This document shows, one piece after another, positions 53,596 to 62,397 of a DNA stretch of 64,000 nucleotides (position 1 is the first letter of the stretch; each line of letters begins with the position of its first letter). Source of the stretch: Flavobacteriales bacterium 33_180_T64 (GTDB taxonomy: Bacteria > Bacteroidota > Bacteroidia > Flavobacteriales > Flavobacteriaceae). The notes beneath the pieces were generated by a model. That model was given only the letters and a program-made list of their open reading frames with translations. It did no database searches and was not told the origin of the DNA. The stretch spans positions 310,001 through 374,000 of the forward strand of contig MAAQ01000013.1 of the NCBI GenBank assembly GCA_002162685.1, written 5' to 3'. Made by a program: the position numbers and the translations under genes.

Positions 53596-56019
53596 ATGAA
53601 AAAAATTACTCTAGCACTTTTTCTTTTAAGTGCATTTTTTACTTTTTCACAAACCTTAAATCAACCTGCTAACTGGCCAAATGCTAACTGGTCACTAACA
53701 GGTACTTATTTAACCGATTCTAATGTCTTAGAAGCAAATCCTCTGGTAGATGATCGTTTCGCCTATGATGATGATGATGCTCAAAATGGACATCAAGATA
53801 ATATTGCAGCAGAATCTCCTGTTATAGATTTAACAGCAGCCTCTAATGCTAATGAAAACTGGATTAACGTTGGGTCTAGTTATGTCTTTCGCGATATTGG
53901 AGAAATATTAATTTTACAATATTGGGATGATGACGCTAGTGCATGGACAGATTGGGGAAATGAGCTAAGTGGAACAACATCATCATTAAATGATAATTTT
54001 TGTACTGGAACTTACAGTTCATATAACTCTGACCCATTAGATATTTCTTCCTTTACCACTAACCAACTAAGTAACTTTAGATATAGAGTTTCTTATGATG
54101 ACATGAACGCAGGCGGTTTCTGGGGATGGGGATTCTGTTTTCAATCTCCAACAATAAGCTCACAAACAGCTCCTGCTTGTCCTAATGTATCTAACCTTTC
54201 GGTTTCTAATGTTACGACAAGTTCAGCAAATATTTTTTGGCAAGCTGGTAGCAGTGAATCTAGTTGGGAATTTGTATTACAAAACTCTGGTTCTGGAGTA
54301 CCTACAGGCTCTGGAACAGCAACATCAACTAACAATCCACACGCTTTATCAAGTTTGAATTCAGGAACATCTTATGAAATATATGTTAGAGGTTTTTGTG
54401 GTGGATCAGACTATAGTAATTGGGTCGGACCACTTGCTTTCACAACATTATCTCCTGCTCGTGTTAATTTTATAACACAATCAATGCCTTTAAGTGGCTA
54501 TGACTTAACAGTTGTAGATATGAATGGTGATCATTTAGATGATATTGTGTCTGTATCTAGTACTAATGTAAATATTCATTACCAACTTGCAGGCGGAGGT
54601 TTTAATGAAATAAATGCACCAACTCCTAATGCTGATTTTTTACCTACTTGGAGTATGGCTGCAGCTGATTTTGATGGAAATGGTTATACCGATTTACTTT
54701 ATGGTAATGGTTCTGGTGTAACATTTATGAAAGCAAACAGTACAGGAACTGCATTTACTGAGATTTCAGGTTCTGAGTATGTGTTCTCACAACGTTCAAA
54801 TTTTGCCGACATCAACAACGATGGTCATTTAGATGCTTTTGTTTGCCATGATGTGGCTCCAAACGTATATTATATTAATGATGGATCAGGAAACTTAACA
54901 TTTTATCAGTCTAATGTAACTGCTGGCGCTCCTGTTAATTTAGGGGACTATTCATCAGGTGGTAACTACGGATCAATTTGGATAGACTACGATAATGATA
55001 GAGATTTAGATATGTTCATTGCTAAATGTGGTGGTGAAACCGATAGAAGAAGAAATAACATGCTAACAAACAATGGTGATGGCACGTATTCTGAAAATGC
55101 TTCTGTTTTAGGTTTAGATGACCCTATGCAAACATGGTCTTCTTCTTGGGGAGATTATGATAATGATGGCGATATGGACCTTTTTGTTGGCGCAAGCTCT
55201 GGAACTCATAAATTAATGAGGAATGATGGTAGTGGTGTCTTTACTGATGTAACCACAGGAGCAAACATTGGCTCTGCTCCTAATGGTCATGAAAATGTAA
55301 GTCATGATTTTGATAATGATGGGTTTTTAGATATTGCTTGTAATGGTACAATCATGTACGGTAAAGGTGATATGACTTTTGAAGATTTAGATTCTTCTCA
55401 AATAAATTATAAAAATGGATCGTTTGGAGATTTAAATAATGATGGGTTTATAGATACTTATTATAATGGTCTAATTTATATGAATGCGACAACTCCAAAC
55501 AATTGGATTAAAATCAATACTGTAGGTGTTGTAAGTAATATAGATGGTATTGGAGCAAGAGTAGAGCTTTACACAGATGCTGGTGTACAAGTTAGAGACG
55601 TAAGAAGTGGCGAAGGTTTTGAATACATGAGTACAATTAATTCTCACTTCGGAATTGGTTCTCAGACAACAATTAATAGCATTGTTATTTATTGGCCTTC
55701 TGGTGTTATAGATACTATAAATAATCCAACTATAAATACTCCTCTTGAGGTTGTAGAAGGAGCAACTTTGAGCTTAGAAAATTCTTTTGTGAATGACTTA
55801 GTTATCTATCCTAACCCTACAAAAGATGTTTTAAAAATCTCTAGTAATGATAATTTACAAGGAGCTGTTTATACTATTTTCGACATCACTGGTAAACGTG
55901 TTTTAAATTCAAAATTAAATCAAAATACTATTGACGTAACTGCTCTCGAAACAGGAAATTATATCCTAAGAATTGTTTCTGGAAATACTATAAAAAGTCA
56001 AAAATTTATTAAGCAATAA
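53596..56019 (+). CDS. FG-GAP/VCBS, fibronectin III and ASPIC-UnbV protein, T9SS type A cargo
   Basis: An 807-residue paralogue of the preceding gene. A signal peptide (cut near TFSQ, residue 19) is followed by a different N-terminal domain (about 20-195), a fibronectin type III domain (ACPNVSNLSVSNVTTSSANI to IYVRGFCGG, about 196-285), the same seven DxDxDG repeats (about 300-620; DINNDGHLDAF, DYDNDRDLDMF), an ASPIC/UnbV domain (GIGARVELYTDAG) and a type A sorting tail (VIYPNPTKDVLKI to SQKFIKQ). Repeats and tail are nearly identical to the neighbour, while the N-terminal parts differ. Function unknown; surface binding is likely. Confidence 0.9.
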   Translation: MKKITLALFLLSAFFTFSQTLNQPANWPNANWSLTGTYLTDSNVLEANPLVDDRFAYDDDDAQNGHQDNIAAESPVIDLTAASNANENWINVGSSYVFRDIGEILILQYWDDDASAWTDWGNELSGTTSSLNDNFCTGTYSSYNSDPLDISSFTTNQLSNFRYRVSYDDMNAGGFWGWGFCFQSPTISSQTAPACPNVSNLSVSNVTTSSANIFWQAGSSESSWEFVLQNSGSGVPTGSGTATSTNNPHALSSLNSGTSYEIYVRGFCGGSDYSNWVGPLAFTTLSPARVNFITQSMPLSGYDLTVVDMNGDHLDDIVSVSSTNVNIHYQLAGGGFNEINAPTPNADFLPTWSMAAADFDGNGYTDLLYGNGSGVTFMKANSTGTAFTEISGSEYVFSQRSNFADINNDGHLDAFVCHDVAPNVYYINDGSGNLTFYQSNVTAGAPVNLGDYSSGGNYGSIWIDYDNDRDLDMFIAKCGGETDRRRNNMLTNNGDGTYSENASVLGLDDPMQTWSSSWGDYDNDGDMDLFVGASSGTHKLMRNDGSGVFTDVTTGANIGSAPNGHENVSHDFDNDGFLDIACNGTIMYGKGDMTFEDLDSSQINYKNGSFGDLNNDGFIDTYYNGLIYMNATTPNNWIKINTVGVVSNIDGIGARVELYTDAGVQVRDVRSGEGFEYMSTINSHFGIGSQTTINSIVIYWPSGVIDTINNPTINTPLEVVEGATLSLENSFVNDLVIYPNPTKDVLKISSNDNLQGAVYTIFDITGKRVLNSKLNQNTIDVTALETGNYILRIVSGNTIKSQKFIKQ

Positions 56020-56039
56020 CAGTCTTAATAAGATATTAA

Positions 56040-56074
56040 AAAAGCCTTTACATTTATGTGTAGAGGCTTTTTTG
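56040..56074 (+). terminator. Terminator after the second FG-GAP gene
   Basis: AAGCCTTTACA / TGTGTAGAGGCTT hairpin with slight mismatch, followed by T6. Confidence 0.7.
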
Positions 56075-56076
56075 TT

Positions 56077-56084
56077 TACTTTTG
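56077..56084 (+). promoter_or_regulatory. -7 box candidate for the prolyl oligopeptidase gene
   Basis: TACTTTTG matches TAnnTTTG exactly, 28 bases before the start codon. Confidence 0.45.
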
Positions 56085-56112
56085 AAATACAACTAATAAA
56101 CACACTTGCTTC

Positions 56113-58281
56113 ATGAAAAAAATTTCATTATTACTAATCGTTATAATTGCATTTGTTGCCTGTAAAGAAGAAGTTAAAGAACAAAAAAAAGAAATTGTGG
56201 TTGACTATCCTGAATCAAAAAAAGTAGATACTGTAACTAATTACTTTGGCACCAATATTAAAGATCCTTACCGTTGGCTAGAAGATGATAGAAATGAAGA
56301 AACAGAATCTTGGGTGAAATCTCAAAACAAAGCAACTTATGGATATTTAGATAACATTCCATATCGTGAAGAATTAAAAGAACGTTTATCTAAGTTATGG
56401 AATTACGAAAAAGTAGGAGCGCCTTTTAAAGAAGGTGATTACACGTATTTTTATAAAAACGATGGATTACAAAACCAATACGTTATTTATCGTTACAAAA
56501 CAGGTGAAGACCCAAGTGCAGCATCTGTATTTTTAGATCCAAATACTTTTAAAGAAGATGGTACTATCTCACTTGGTGGTACAAGTTTTTCTAAAAATGG
56601 GAAAATCTTAGCATATTCTATTTCGGAAGGAGGCAGTGACTGGAGAAAAATTTTGGTCATGAATACCGAAACAAAAGAAATCGTTGAAGACACATTAATA
56701 GACATTAAATTTAGTAGCATGTCTTGGTACAAAAACGAAGGGTTTTACTATTCTAGTTATGACAAACCAAAAGGGAGTGAACTGTCTGCTAAAACAGATC
56801 AACATAAGGTCTATTACCATAAATTAGGTACGTTTCAAAAAAACGACCAATTAATTTTTGGTGGTACCGCTTCAGAAAAACATAGATATATATATGCAAA
56901 TGTTACAGAAGATAATAACTACTTATTAATATCGGCAAGTGTATCAACTTCAGGGAACAAATTATTTATAAAAGACTTAACAAAAACCAACAGTCCATTA
57001 GTAACTATTTTAAACCACACAAATAGCGACACTTATCTTATTGAAAACAAAGGAAGCAAATTGTTTTTAGTAACAAATCTTAATGCACCAAACAAGAAAA
57101 TCGTTACTGTTAATGCTTCTAACCCAACTCCCGATAAATGGATTGATGTTATTCCAGAAACCGAACATGTCCTTTCTCCAGGAACTGCTGGAGGTAATTT
57201 TTTTGCTGAATATATGGTCGATGCTATTTCAAAAGTAAAGCAATATGATTACAATGGTAAACTTATTAGAGATATAGAATTACCTGGTATTGGAAGTGTT
57301 GGAGGCATTGGTGCTAAAAAAGAGGACACAGAATTTTATTATTCATTTACGAATTATATTACTCCTGGAAGTATCTATAAATTCAACATTAAAGACGGTA
57401 CTTCTGAGTTATTTCGAAAACCAGATATCGATTTCAACCCTGAAGATTATGAAAGCAAACAAGTCTTTTATACGTCAAAAGACGGAACAAAAGTTCCTAT
57501 GATTATAACACATAAAAAAGGATTAAAGCTGAATGGTAAAAACCCAACAATTCTTTATGGGTATGGTGGTTTCAATATCAGTCTCACACCATCTTTTAGT
57601 ATTACAAATGCCGTTTGGATGGAACAAGGAGGAATTTATGCAGTTCCTAATCTTCGTGGTGGTGGAGAATATGGTAAAGCCTGGCACGATGCTGGAACGC
57701 AACTAAAAAAACAAAACGTATTTGACGATTTTATCGCTGCTGCCGAGTATCTCATCGAAAACAAATTTACCTCTAGTGATTATTTAGCAATAAGAGGAGG
57801 ATCTAATGGCGGTTTATTAGTTGGCGCAACAATGACACAGCGCCCAGATTTAATGAAAGTTGCACTGCCCGCAGTAGGTGTTTTAGATATGTTACGCTAC
57901 CATACGTTCACAGCTGGAGCTGGTTGGGCTTATGACTACGGAACATCAGAAGATAGTAAAGAAATGTTTGACTACCTAAAAGGCTACTCACCTGTACACA
58001 ATGTAAAAGAAGGAGTGCAATATCCGGCAACTTTAGTAACTACTGGAGATCATGATGATAGAGTTGTACCTGCGCATAGTTTTAAATTTGCTGCAGCTTT
58101 ACAAGACAAACAAACAGGTAGTAATCCAACACTCATTCGTATTGAAACAGATGCTGGGCATGGTGCAGGAACACCTGTAAGTAAAACTATTGAGCAATAT
58201 GCAGATATATTCGGGTTTACATTATATAACATGGGATTTGATGTGTTACCAAGTAAAACTAAAGAGAAAATAAAAGGGTAA
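56113..58281 (+). CDS. Prolyl oligopeptidase family lipoprotein (S9A)
   Basis: A serine peptidase that cuts after proline in short peptides. The signal peptide ends AFVAC (Cys17), followed by KEEVKEQ, an acidic/lysine start like surface lipoprotein signals. Residues about 30-420 form the beta-propeller gate ([18 protein letters not shown] near its start), and the C-terminal catalytic domain has the nucleophile in [12 protein letters not shown], Asp in [12 protein letters not shown] and His in [10 protein letters not shown]. Length 722 is normal. Own promoter and terminator. Confidence 0.95.
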   Translation: MKKISLLLIVIIAFVACKEEVKEQKKEIVVDYPESKKVDTVTNYFGTNIKDPYRWLEDDRNEETESWVKSQNKATYGYLDNIPYREELKERLSKLWNYEKVGAPFKEGDYTYFYKNDGLQNQYVIYRYKTGEDPSAASVFLDPNTFKEDGTISLGGTSFSKNGKILAYSISEGGSDWRKILVMNTETKEIVEDTLIDIKFSSMSWYKNEGFYYSSYDKPKGSELSAKTDQHKVYYHKLGTFQKNDQLIFGGTASEKHRYIYANVTEDNNYLLISASVSTSGNKLFIKDLTKTNSPLVTILNHTNSDTYLIENKGSKLFLVTNLNAPNKKIVTVNASNPTPDKWIDVIPETEHVLSPGTAGGNFFAEYMVDAISKVKQYDYNGKLIRDIELPGIGSVGGIGAKKEDTEFYYSFTNYITPGSIYKFNIKDGTSELFRKPDIDFNPEDYESKQVFYTSKDGTKVPMIITHKKGLKLNGKNPTILYGYGGFNISLTPSFSITNAVWMEQGGIYAVPNLRGGGEYGKAWHDAGTQLKKQNVFDDFIAAAEYLIENKFTSSDYLAIRGGSNGGLLVGATMTQRPDLMKVALPAVGVLDMLRYHTFTAGAGWAYDYGTSEDSKEMFDYLKGYSPVHNVKEGVQYPATLVTTGDHDDRVVPAHSFKFAAALQDKQTGSNPTLIRIETDAGHGAGTPVSKTIEQYADIFGFTLYNMGFDVLPSKTKEKIKG

Positions 58282-58295
58282 TTTTTCCTAATTGA

Positions 58296-58330
58296 ATAAA
58301 AAGTCGCTCAAAATAGAGCGACTTTTTTTA
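58296..58330 (+). terminator. Terminator after the prolyl oligopeptidase gene
   Basis: AAAGTCGCTC-AAAATA-GAGCGACTTT hairpin followed by a T-run. Confidence 0.85.
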
Positions 58331-58333
58331 TAG

Positions 58334-58341
58334 TATTTTTG
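58334..58341 (+). promoter_or_regulatory. -7 box candidate for the ABC ATPase gene
   Basis: TATTTTTG matches TAnnTTTG exactly and ends seven bases before the ATG, so transcription would start at or next to the start codon: a leaderless mRNA candidate. Confidence 0.45.
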
Positions 58342-58348
58342 CAACATC

Positions 58349-59260
58349 ATGCTAAATGTAAAAAATCTTACCTTTTCGTATAATAAAACACCCGTTTTAA
58401 AAGATATCTCTTTTGAAATTAATCCTGGAGAAAACTTTGCTGTTATCGGTGAAAGCGGTTCTGGAAAAAGCACACTTTTAAAAGCTTTATACGGTGAATT
58501 TGATTTGAGTTTTGGAGAGGTTTTTTGGAAAGAAACCGAAATATTTGGGCCAAAACATAATCTTGTTATAGGTTACGATTTTATGAAATACGTTGCTCAA
58601 GAATTTGATTTAATGCCATTTATTTCAGTAGAAGAAAATATAGGAAAATTTCTCTCTAATTTCTTTCCTGAGGAAAAACTAAAACGCACCGCAGAATTAC
58701 TAGAGGTTGTTGAGCTTACTACTTTTGCAAAAACAAAAGTAAAATCCCTTTCTGGCGGACAGAAACAACGCGTAGCTCTTGCTAGAGCACTAGCCAAACA
58801 ACCAGAAATAATTTTACTAGATGAGCCTTTTAGTCATATTGATAATTTTAAAAAACAATCGCTTCGTCGACGTGTTTTTAACTACTTAAAAGAAAAAAAT
58901 ATTACTTGTGTGGTAGCGACACATGATAAAGATGATGTACTCGGTTTTGCAGATCAAATGATTGTCTTGCACAACAATAAAATACAAGCAAACGCGAAAC
59001 CTGAGCAGTTATACTATAACCCAAAAACACCTTTAGTAGCCTCTTTTTTTGGTGAATTTAATATCATAAACAAAGGCATATTTTATGCGCATCAATTGAA
59101 AATAGTTGAAAAATCAAATCTAAAGGCCACTGTAATCCGAAGCTATTTTAAAGGTAATTATTATTTAATTGAAGCGGTTTTAAATAATCAAAATGTCTTT
59201 TTTGAAAACGAAACGAAACTAGAAAACAATCAAAAGGTATTTCTTCAGAAACACTTATAA
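58349..59260 (+). CDS. ABC transporter ATP-binding protein
   Basis: A 303-residue ATPase subunit. Walker A is GESGSGKSTLL (about residues 34-44), the Q-loop AQEFDLMPF, the signature VKSLSGGQKQRVALARALA, Walker B ILLDEPFSHID and the switch histidine in VVATHDKDD. After residue 225 there is a short C-terminal domain unlike a full TOBE repeat. It resembles ATPases of importers for polyamines, sugars or anions, but no permease or binding protein is next to it, so its partner must be elsewhere. Confidence 0.9.
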   Translation: MLNVKNLTFSYNKTPVLKDISFEINPGENFAVIGESGSGKSTLLKALYGEFDLSFGEVFWKETEIFGPKHNLVIGYDFMKYVAQEFDLMPFISVEENIGKFLSNFFPEEKLKRTAELLEVVELTTFAKTKVKSLSGGQKQRVALARALAKQPEIILLDEPFSHIDNFKKQSLRRRVFNYLKEKNITCVVATHDKDDVLGFADQMIVLHNNKIQANAKPEQLYYNPKTPLVASFFGEFNIINKGIFYAHQLKIVEKSNLKATVIRSYFKGNYYLIEAVLNNQNVFFENETKLENNQKVFLQKHL

Positions 59261-59472
59261 ATTTTCTAATCAAAAACTTCCTTTTTAATAAAATAGGAGT
59301 CATTCACTACTGGATAAAACTACTATTTTATTGCTTTTTGATATACTATAAACTTACGGGTTTTCAAAATTTCGAGGTTAAATTAAAAAAAAGAACTACA
59401 AAATTTTGATTTTTAAAAAAAATATAATACTTCGTATTATGGGAGCTGATTTTCTAGGAAAAGAAAAATAAA

Positions 59473-59505
59473 TTTGGAAAATTCAAAAAATAATCTAAAT
59501 ATTTG
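59473..59505 (+). promoter_or_regulatory. Promoter candidate for the leader of the rtcB module
   Basis: TTTG (59473-59476), 21 bases, then AATATTTG (59498-59505), one mismatch from TAnnTTTG. It precedes the 24-codon ORF by 46 bases. Confidence 0.5.
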
Positions 59506-59551
59506 CAACACATTTCAATCAGAATAGAAGTTGAATTAACAATTAGAAACT

Positions 59552-59626
59552 ATGAGTTTATTTATAACATATCAAAACAATCCAAAAGGAATTATGCCTT
59601 TTGTGATGCTTCGTGATTATCGTTAG
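59552..59626 (+). CDS. Possible 24-residue leader peptide
   Basis: ATG at 59552 to TAG at 59624-59626 encodes 24 residues starting MSLFITYQNNPKG and ending VMLRDYR. It lies between a promoter candidate and a terminator-like hairpin that starts 25 bases after its stop, the layout of a leader peptide with an attenuator. There is no run of one amino acid that would name a signal. It could equally be chance or the remnant of a longer gene. Confidence 0.35.
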   Translation: MSLFITYQNNPKGIMPFVMLRDYR

Positions 59627-59651
59627 ATAAACTTTTCAAAATTATAAATGA

Positions 59652-59689
59652 AAAATCCGAAGCTAGTAAAACACTGTTTCGGATTTTTT
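59652..59689 (+). terminator. Terminator or attenuator upstream of the rtcB module
   Basis: AAAATCCGAA / TTCGGATTTT hairpin with a 16-base loop followed by T-rich sequence. It stands 220 bases before rtcB, so either it ends a short RNA or it attenuates the operon. Confidence 0.65.
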
Positions 59690-59908
59690 GTTTTCAGTCA
59701 TTAGCAAGCCTGCTAAGCCATTATCCAAAACAGTAATAATACAATCAGAATGCTATTTTGAATCCAATCAACGTGTTTCAAAATACATTTCAAAAACAAT
59801 TTAAAAATGACTAAAAATATAGCATTTAATCAACGATTTCAATAATTGGGAGTAATTACTGGAATCATTTAAATAACAAAATTTAAATTTTAATGAAACC
59901 AGAATATC

Positions 59909-60990
59909 ATGGGAAAGAAATTAAGCGGAAAAGACTTAATCAAGTTAGGTTTTCCGAAAAACAATAGCATCAATGTGACATTGGGTCAGATTAATCGTTA
60001 TCAGAAACGCGTAAAAAAAGAAAAAATATTAACAGAAGCAAAAAAAGTATTATTACATCCAGAACAGTATAAAGGTGATGGTGTTTGGGGCAAAATAGCC
60101 GAAAGTTTATTAGATCCTGTTATCGTAAAAAAACAAGTATTAAAAACCAATCGTGTTCCATTTCAAATTTATGGGGAAAATGAAATTGAAGATCAAGCCA
60201 AGTATCAGTTATACGACGCTTTAAAATTACCAATTTCTGTGGCAGGAGCTTTAATGCCAGATGCGCATGTAGGTTATGGCCTACCAATTGGAGGTGTCTT
60301 AGCAACAAAAAATACGGTTATTCCTTATGGAGTAGGTGTTGATATTGGCTGTAGAATGTGTTTAAGTATTTATCCAGTAAAAGCCTCTTATTTAAAAGGG
60401 AAAAAGCATCAATTGGAGACTATTTTGTTGGAACACACCAAATTTGGAATGTATGAAACACATAAAATAAAACATGATCACCCGGTTTTTGAGCGAGAGG
60501 AATTTAAAACTATTCCACTTGTAAAACGCTTAAAAGATAAAGCTTATAAACAATTGGGGTCCTCGGGAGGTGGTAATCATTTTGTAGAATTTGGGATCGT
60601 AAATATTCTAGACGCTAACAATGAATGGAATTTACCAATTGGAGAATATTTGGGCGTTTTATCTCATAGTGGTTCACGCGGATTGGGTGCTAACATAGCA
60701 AAACATTATACGTATTTGGCAACAAAACAATGTCCGTTACCAAAACAGGTAGTTTACAATCGGCATCTCATGGCGCTGGACGATTATTATCTAGACGACA
60801 ATGTAAAACCACATTAACGCAAAGTGCTGTAAAAAAAGAATTACAAAAACACGATGTTTCTTTAATAGGAGGAGGAATTGATGAAGCGCCAATGGCTTAT
60901 AAAAACATTAATAATGTCATGAAAAACCAATTAGAATTGGTAGAGGTTGTTGGGAAATTTACTCCTAAAGTTGTAAGAATGAACAGGTGA
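59909..60990 (+). pseudogene. rtcB: RNA ligase RtcB, broken by internal deletion and frameshift
   Basis: RtcB joins RNA 2',3'-cyclic phosphate or 3'-phosphate ends to 5'-OH ends using GTP and manganese. Frame one (59909-60817) carries residues up to about 278 with the metal motifs GVDIGCRMC, SSGGGNHFVEFG and LSHSGSRGLG. Frame two (from about 60742) resumes with SLQSASHGAGR, which holds the guanylylated histidine, and ends KFTPKVVRMNR. Between LPK and TGSLQSASHGAGR about 100 residues of the usual family, including the HRKGAT segment with a metal histidine, are missing and the frame changes. The product cannot be active if the sequence is correct. NTase gene follows 26 bases on. Confidence 0.85.
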
Positions 60991-61016
60991 GAAATTCACT
61001 AAAAAAAAATAAAATT

Positions 61017-61571
61017 ATGGGAACAAATCATAACATAAAAAGATACGGAGAGCAATGGCCTAGCTATAGAATAAATCAAGGCTTGGATATTTTAAAGCAA
61101 TTAAAAGCATGGATTATTGTTTCTGGAGGTTGGGCATGGCACTTCATGTCGCCAGAAGATCATACGGAGTACAAACATGCACACGATCATAAAGACATCG
61201 ACATTTTTGTGCATCCAAAAAATGTTTCAAAAGTGATGGTGATACTAGAAAAAGAAGAGTTTAAAAAAGTATGGACAAAATATGATCATCTACCAAGTAA
61301 TGAGAATTTTAGACGTTATGAAAAAATAGATTGGTTAGAAACAGGAAAACAGATAAGAGTAACTATAGATTTTTTTGAGTCTAAAACAGTTGACACAATA
61401 ACAGTAAATAACTGGACATTAGTAGAACCTAAAACGCTATTAAGTTATTACTCTAACATTCATTCTAGCGATAAATGTTGGGCTGTTAAAGCAGCGCTAC
61501 TATTAATAGAAAAAGGCGAAAGTCCTATTGGTAGTCTATTGTTATCTAAAAATCCTTTGGAAAAAACGTAA
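61017..61571 (+). CDS. Predicted nucleotidyltransferase in the rtcB-prfH module
   Basis: 184 residues from ATG at 61017; a GTG at 60987 overlapping the rtcB stop is an alternative. The nucleotidyltransferase fold signature is clear: VSGGWAWHF (Gly37-Gly38), HKDIDIF (Asp60, Asp62) and a third acidic residue in RVTIDFF (Asp118). The GGW...DID arrangement resembles the lincosamide/aminoglycoside nucleotidyltransferases (LnuA, ANT(2'')). Its place between an RNA ligase and a rescue release factor suggests an RNA or small-molecule target linked to ribosome damage. No known component of RtcB-PrfH systems, as far as I am aware. Confidence 0.75.
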   Translation: MGTNHNIKRYGEQWPSYRINQGLDILKQLKAWIIVSGGWAWHFMSPEDHTEYKHAHDHKDIDIFVHPKNVSKVMVILEKEEFKKVWTKYDHLPSNENFRRYEKIDWLETGKQIRVTIDFFESKTVDTITVNNWTLVEPKTLLSYYSNIHSSDKCWAVKAALLLIEKGESPIGSLLLSKNPLEKT

Positions 61572-61596
61572 AATAATTGAGAGTGTTCCTCTTTTT

Positions 61597-61645
61597 AAAA
61601 CGGATGGTATCGCTCTTTGGTAATTCTTAGAGCATCCGTTTTATT
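61597..61645 (+). terminator. Intercistronic hairpin before prfH
   Basis: AAAACGGATG (61597-61606) pairs with CATCCGTTTT (61633-61642), with an inner CTCT/AGAG pairing; only a short TTTTATT follows. In the middle of the module it may partly terminate or protect the mRNA. Confidence 0.5.
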
Positions 61646-61677
61646 ATGAACAAACACTTTTAATAAAAAAATAAAAA

Positions 61678-62373
61678 ATGGAAATAAAAACAATACAAAT
61701 AACCTCTGGCCGTGGGCCGGCAGAATGCTGTTGGGTTGTAGCTCAAGTTTTAAAAAAGTTTTTAGTAGCAACAAAAAATAGCGCTTTAGATTATAAAATA
61801 TTACAAAGAGAGAAAGGAATTGAAAACATGACATTACAATCGGTTACAATTCAGTTAAAAGGAAAACATCTTGATATATTTTTAAATCAATGGCTAGGAA
61901 CGATACAATGGATAGGTATATCTGTTTTTAGACCTCAACACAAACGTAAAAATTGGTTTATCGGTTTATATGAAATAGAACAGAAACAACAGTTTCAAAT
62001 TAATGAAAAAGATATTACATATCAAGCCACGCGAAGTTCTGGTCCAGGAGGACAACATGTTAATAAAGTAAGTTCAGCTATTAGAGCTATTCACCAACCA
62101 AGTAATGTACAAGTATTGGTTATGGATAGTCGCTCACAACATCAAAATAAAAAAATAGCAAAAATACGCTTACAAGAAAAAGTGAGCCAATTACAATTAA
62201 ATGCATTGCAATCGAGTATAAAAAACCAATGGGAAAATCATTTAAAATTAGAACGTGGTAATCCCATACAAATTTTTAAAGGCTCAGATTTCAAAACAAA
62301 TACTATTGTAAAAACATATAAAAAACAACGTAACGTATTAAAAAACGATTTGAGAGATCAATTAAAAAAGTGA
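61678..62373 (+). CDS. prfH: Peptide chain release factor H
   Basis: PrfH is a short release factor homologue without the codon-recognition domain that frees peptides from damaged ribosomes. The catalytic loop is SSGPGGQHVNKVSSAIRA (Gly124-Gly125-Gln126). Then comes the typical release factor stretch VMDSRSQHQNKKIAKIRLQ, and the basic C-terminal tail YKKQRNVLKND. At 231 residues it fits PrfH and not RF1/RF2 (about 360). Pairing with rtcB is the known genomic context. The TPR gene follows after 24 bases. Confidence 0.93.
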   Translation: MEIKTIQITSGRGPAECCWVVAQVLKKFLVATKNSALDYKILQREKGIENMTLQSVTIQLKGKHLDIFLNQWLGTIQWIGISVFRPQHKRKNWFIGLYEIEQKQQFQINEKDITYQATRSSGPGGQHVNKVSSAIRAIHQPSNVQVLVMDSRSQHQNKKIAKIRLQEKVSQLQLNALQSSIKNQWENHLKLERGNPIQIFKGSDFKTNTIVKTYKKQRNVLKNDLRDQLKK

Positions 62374-62397
62374 TTTTTCAAACATAAAGGAATAAAA

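Larger units (their letters stand above)
59261..59908. other. Intergenic stretch of 648 bases before the rtcB module
   Basis: Contents in order: an inverted repeat AATAAAATAG/CTATTTTATT (59287-59296, 59323-59332), a small hairpin ATAATAC-TTC-GTATTAT (59424-59440), a promoter candidate, a 24-codon ORF and a terminator-like hairpin. The remaining 220 bases before rtcB show nothing I can name. The stretch separates ordinary genes from the accessory module. Confidence 0.6.

Noticed and set aside
59490-59700. tRNA or other structured RNA gene in the gap before rtcB
   Set aside because: No cloverleaf, T-arm GTTCRA or CCA-flanked stem could be found; only the single terminator-like hairpin is supported.
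60730-60990. Second rtcB frame as an independent 86-residue gene, or programmed frameshifting in rtcB
   Set aside because: The frame resumes in the middle of the RtcB domain with the SHGAGR motif, and about 100 conserved residues are absent at the join. A frameshift event cannot supply missing residues, so a deletion is the better explanation.
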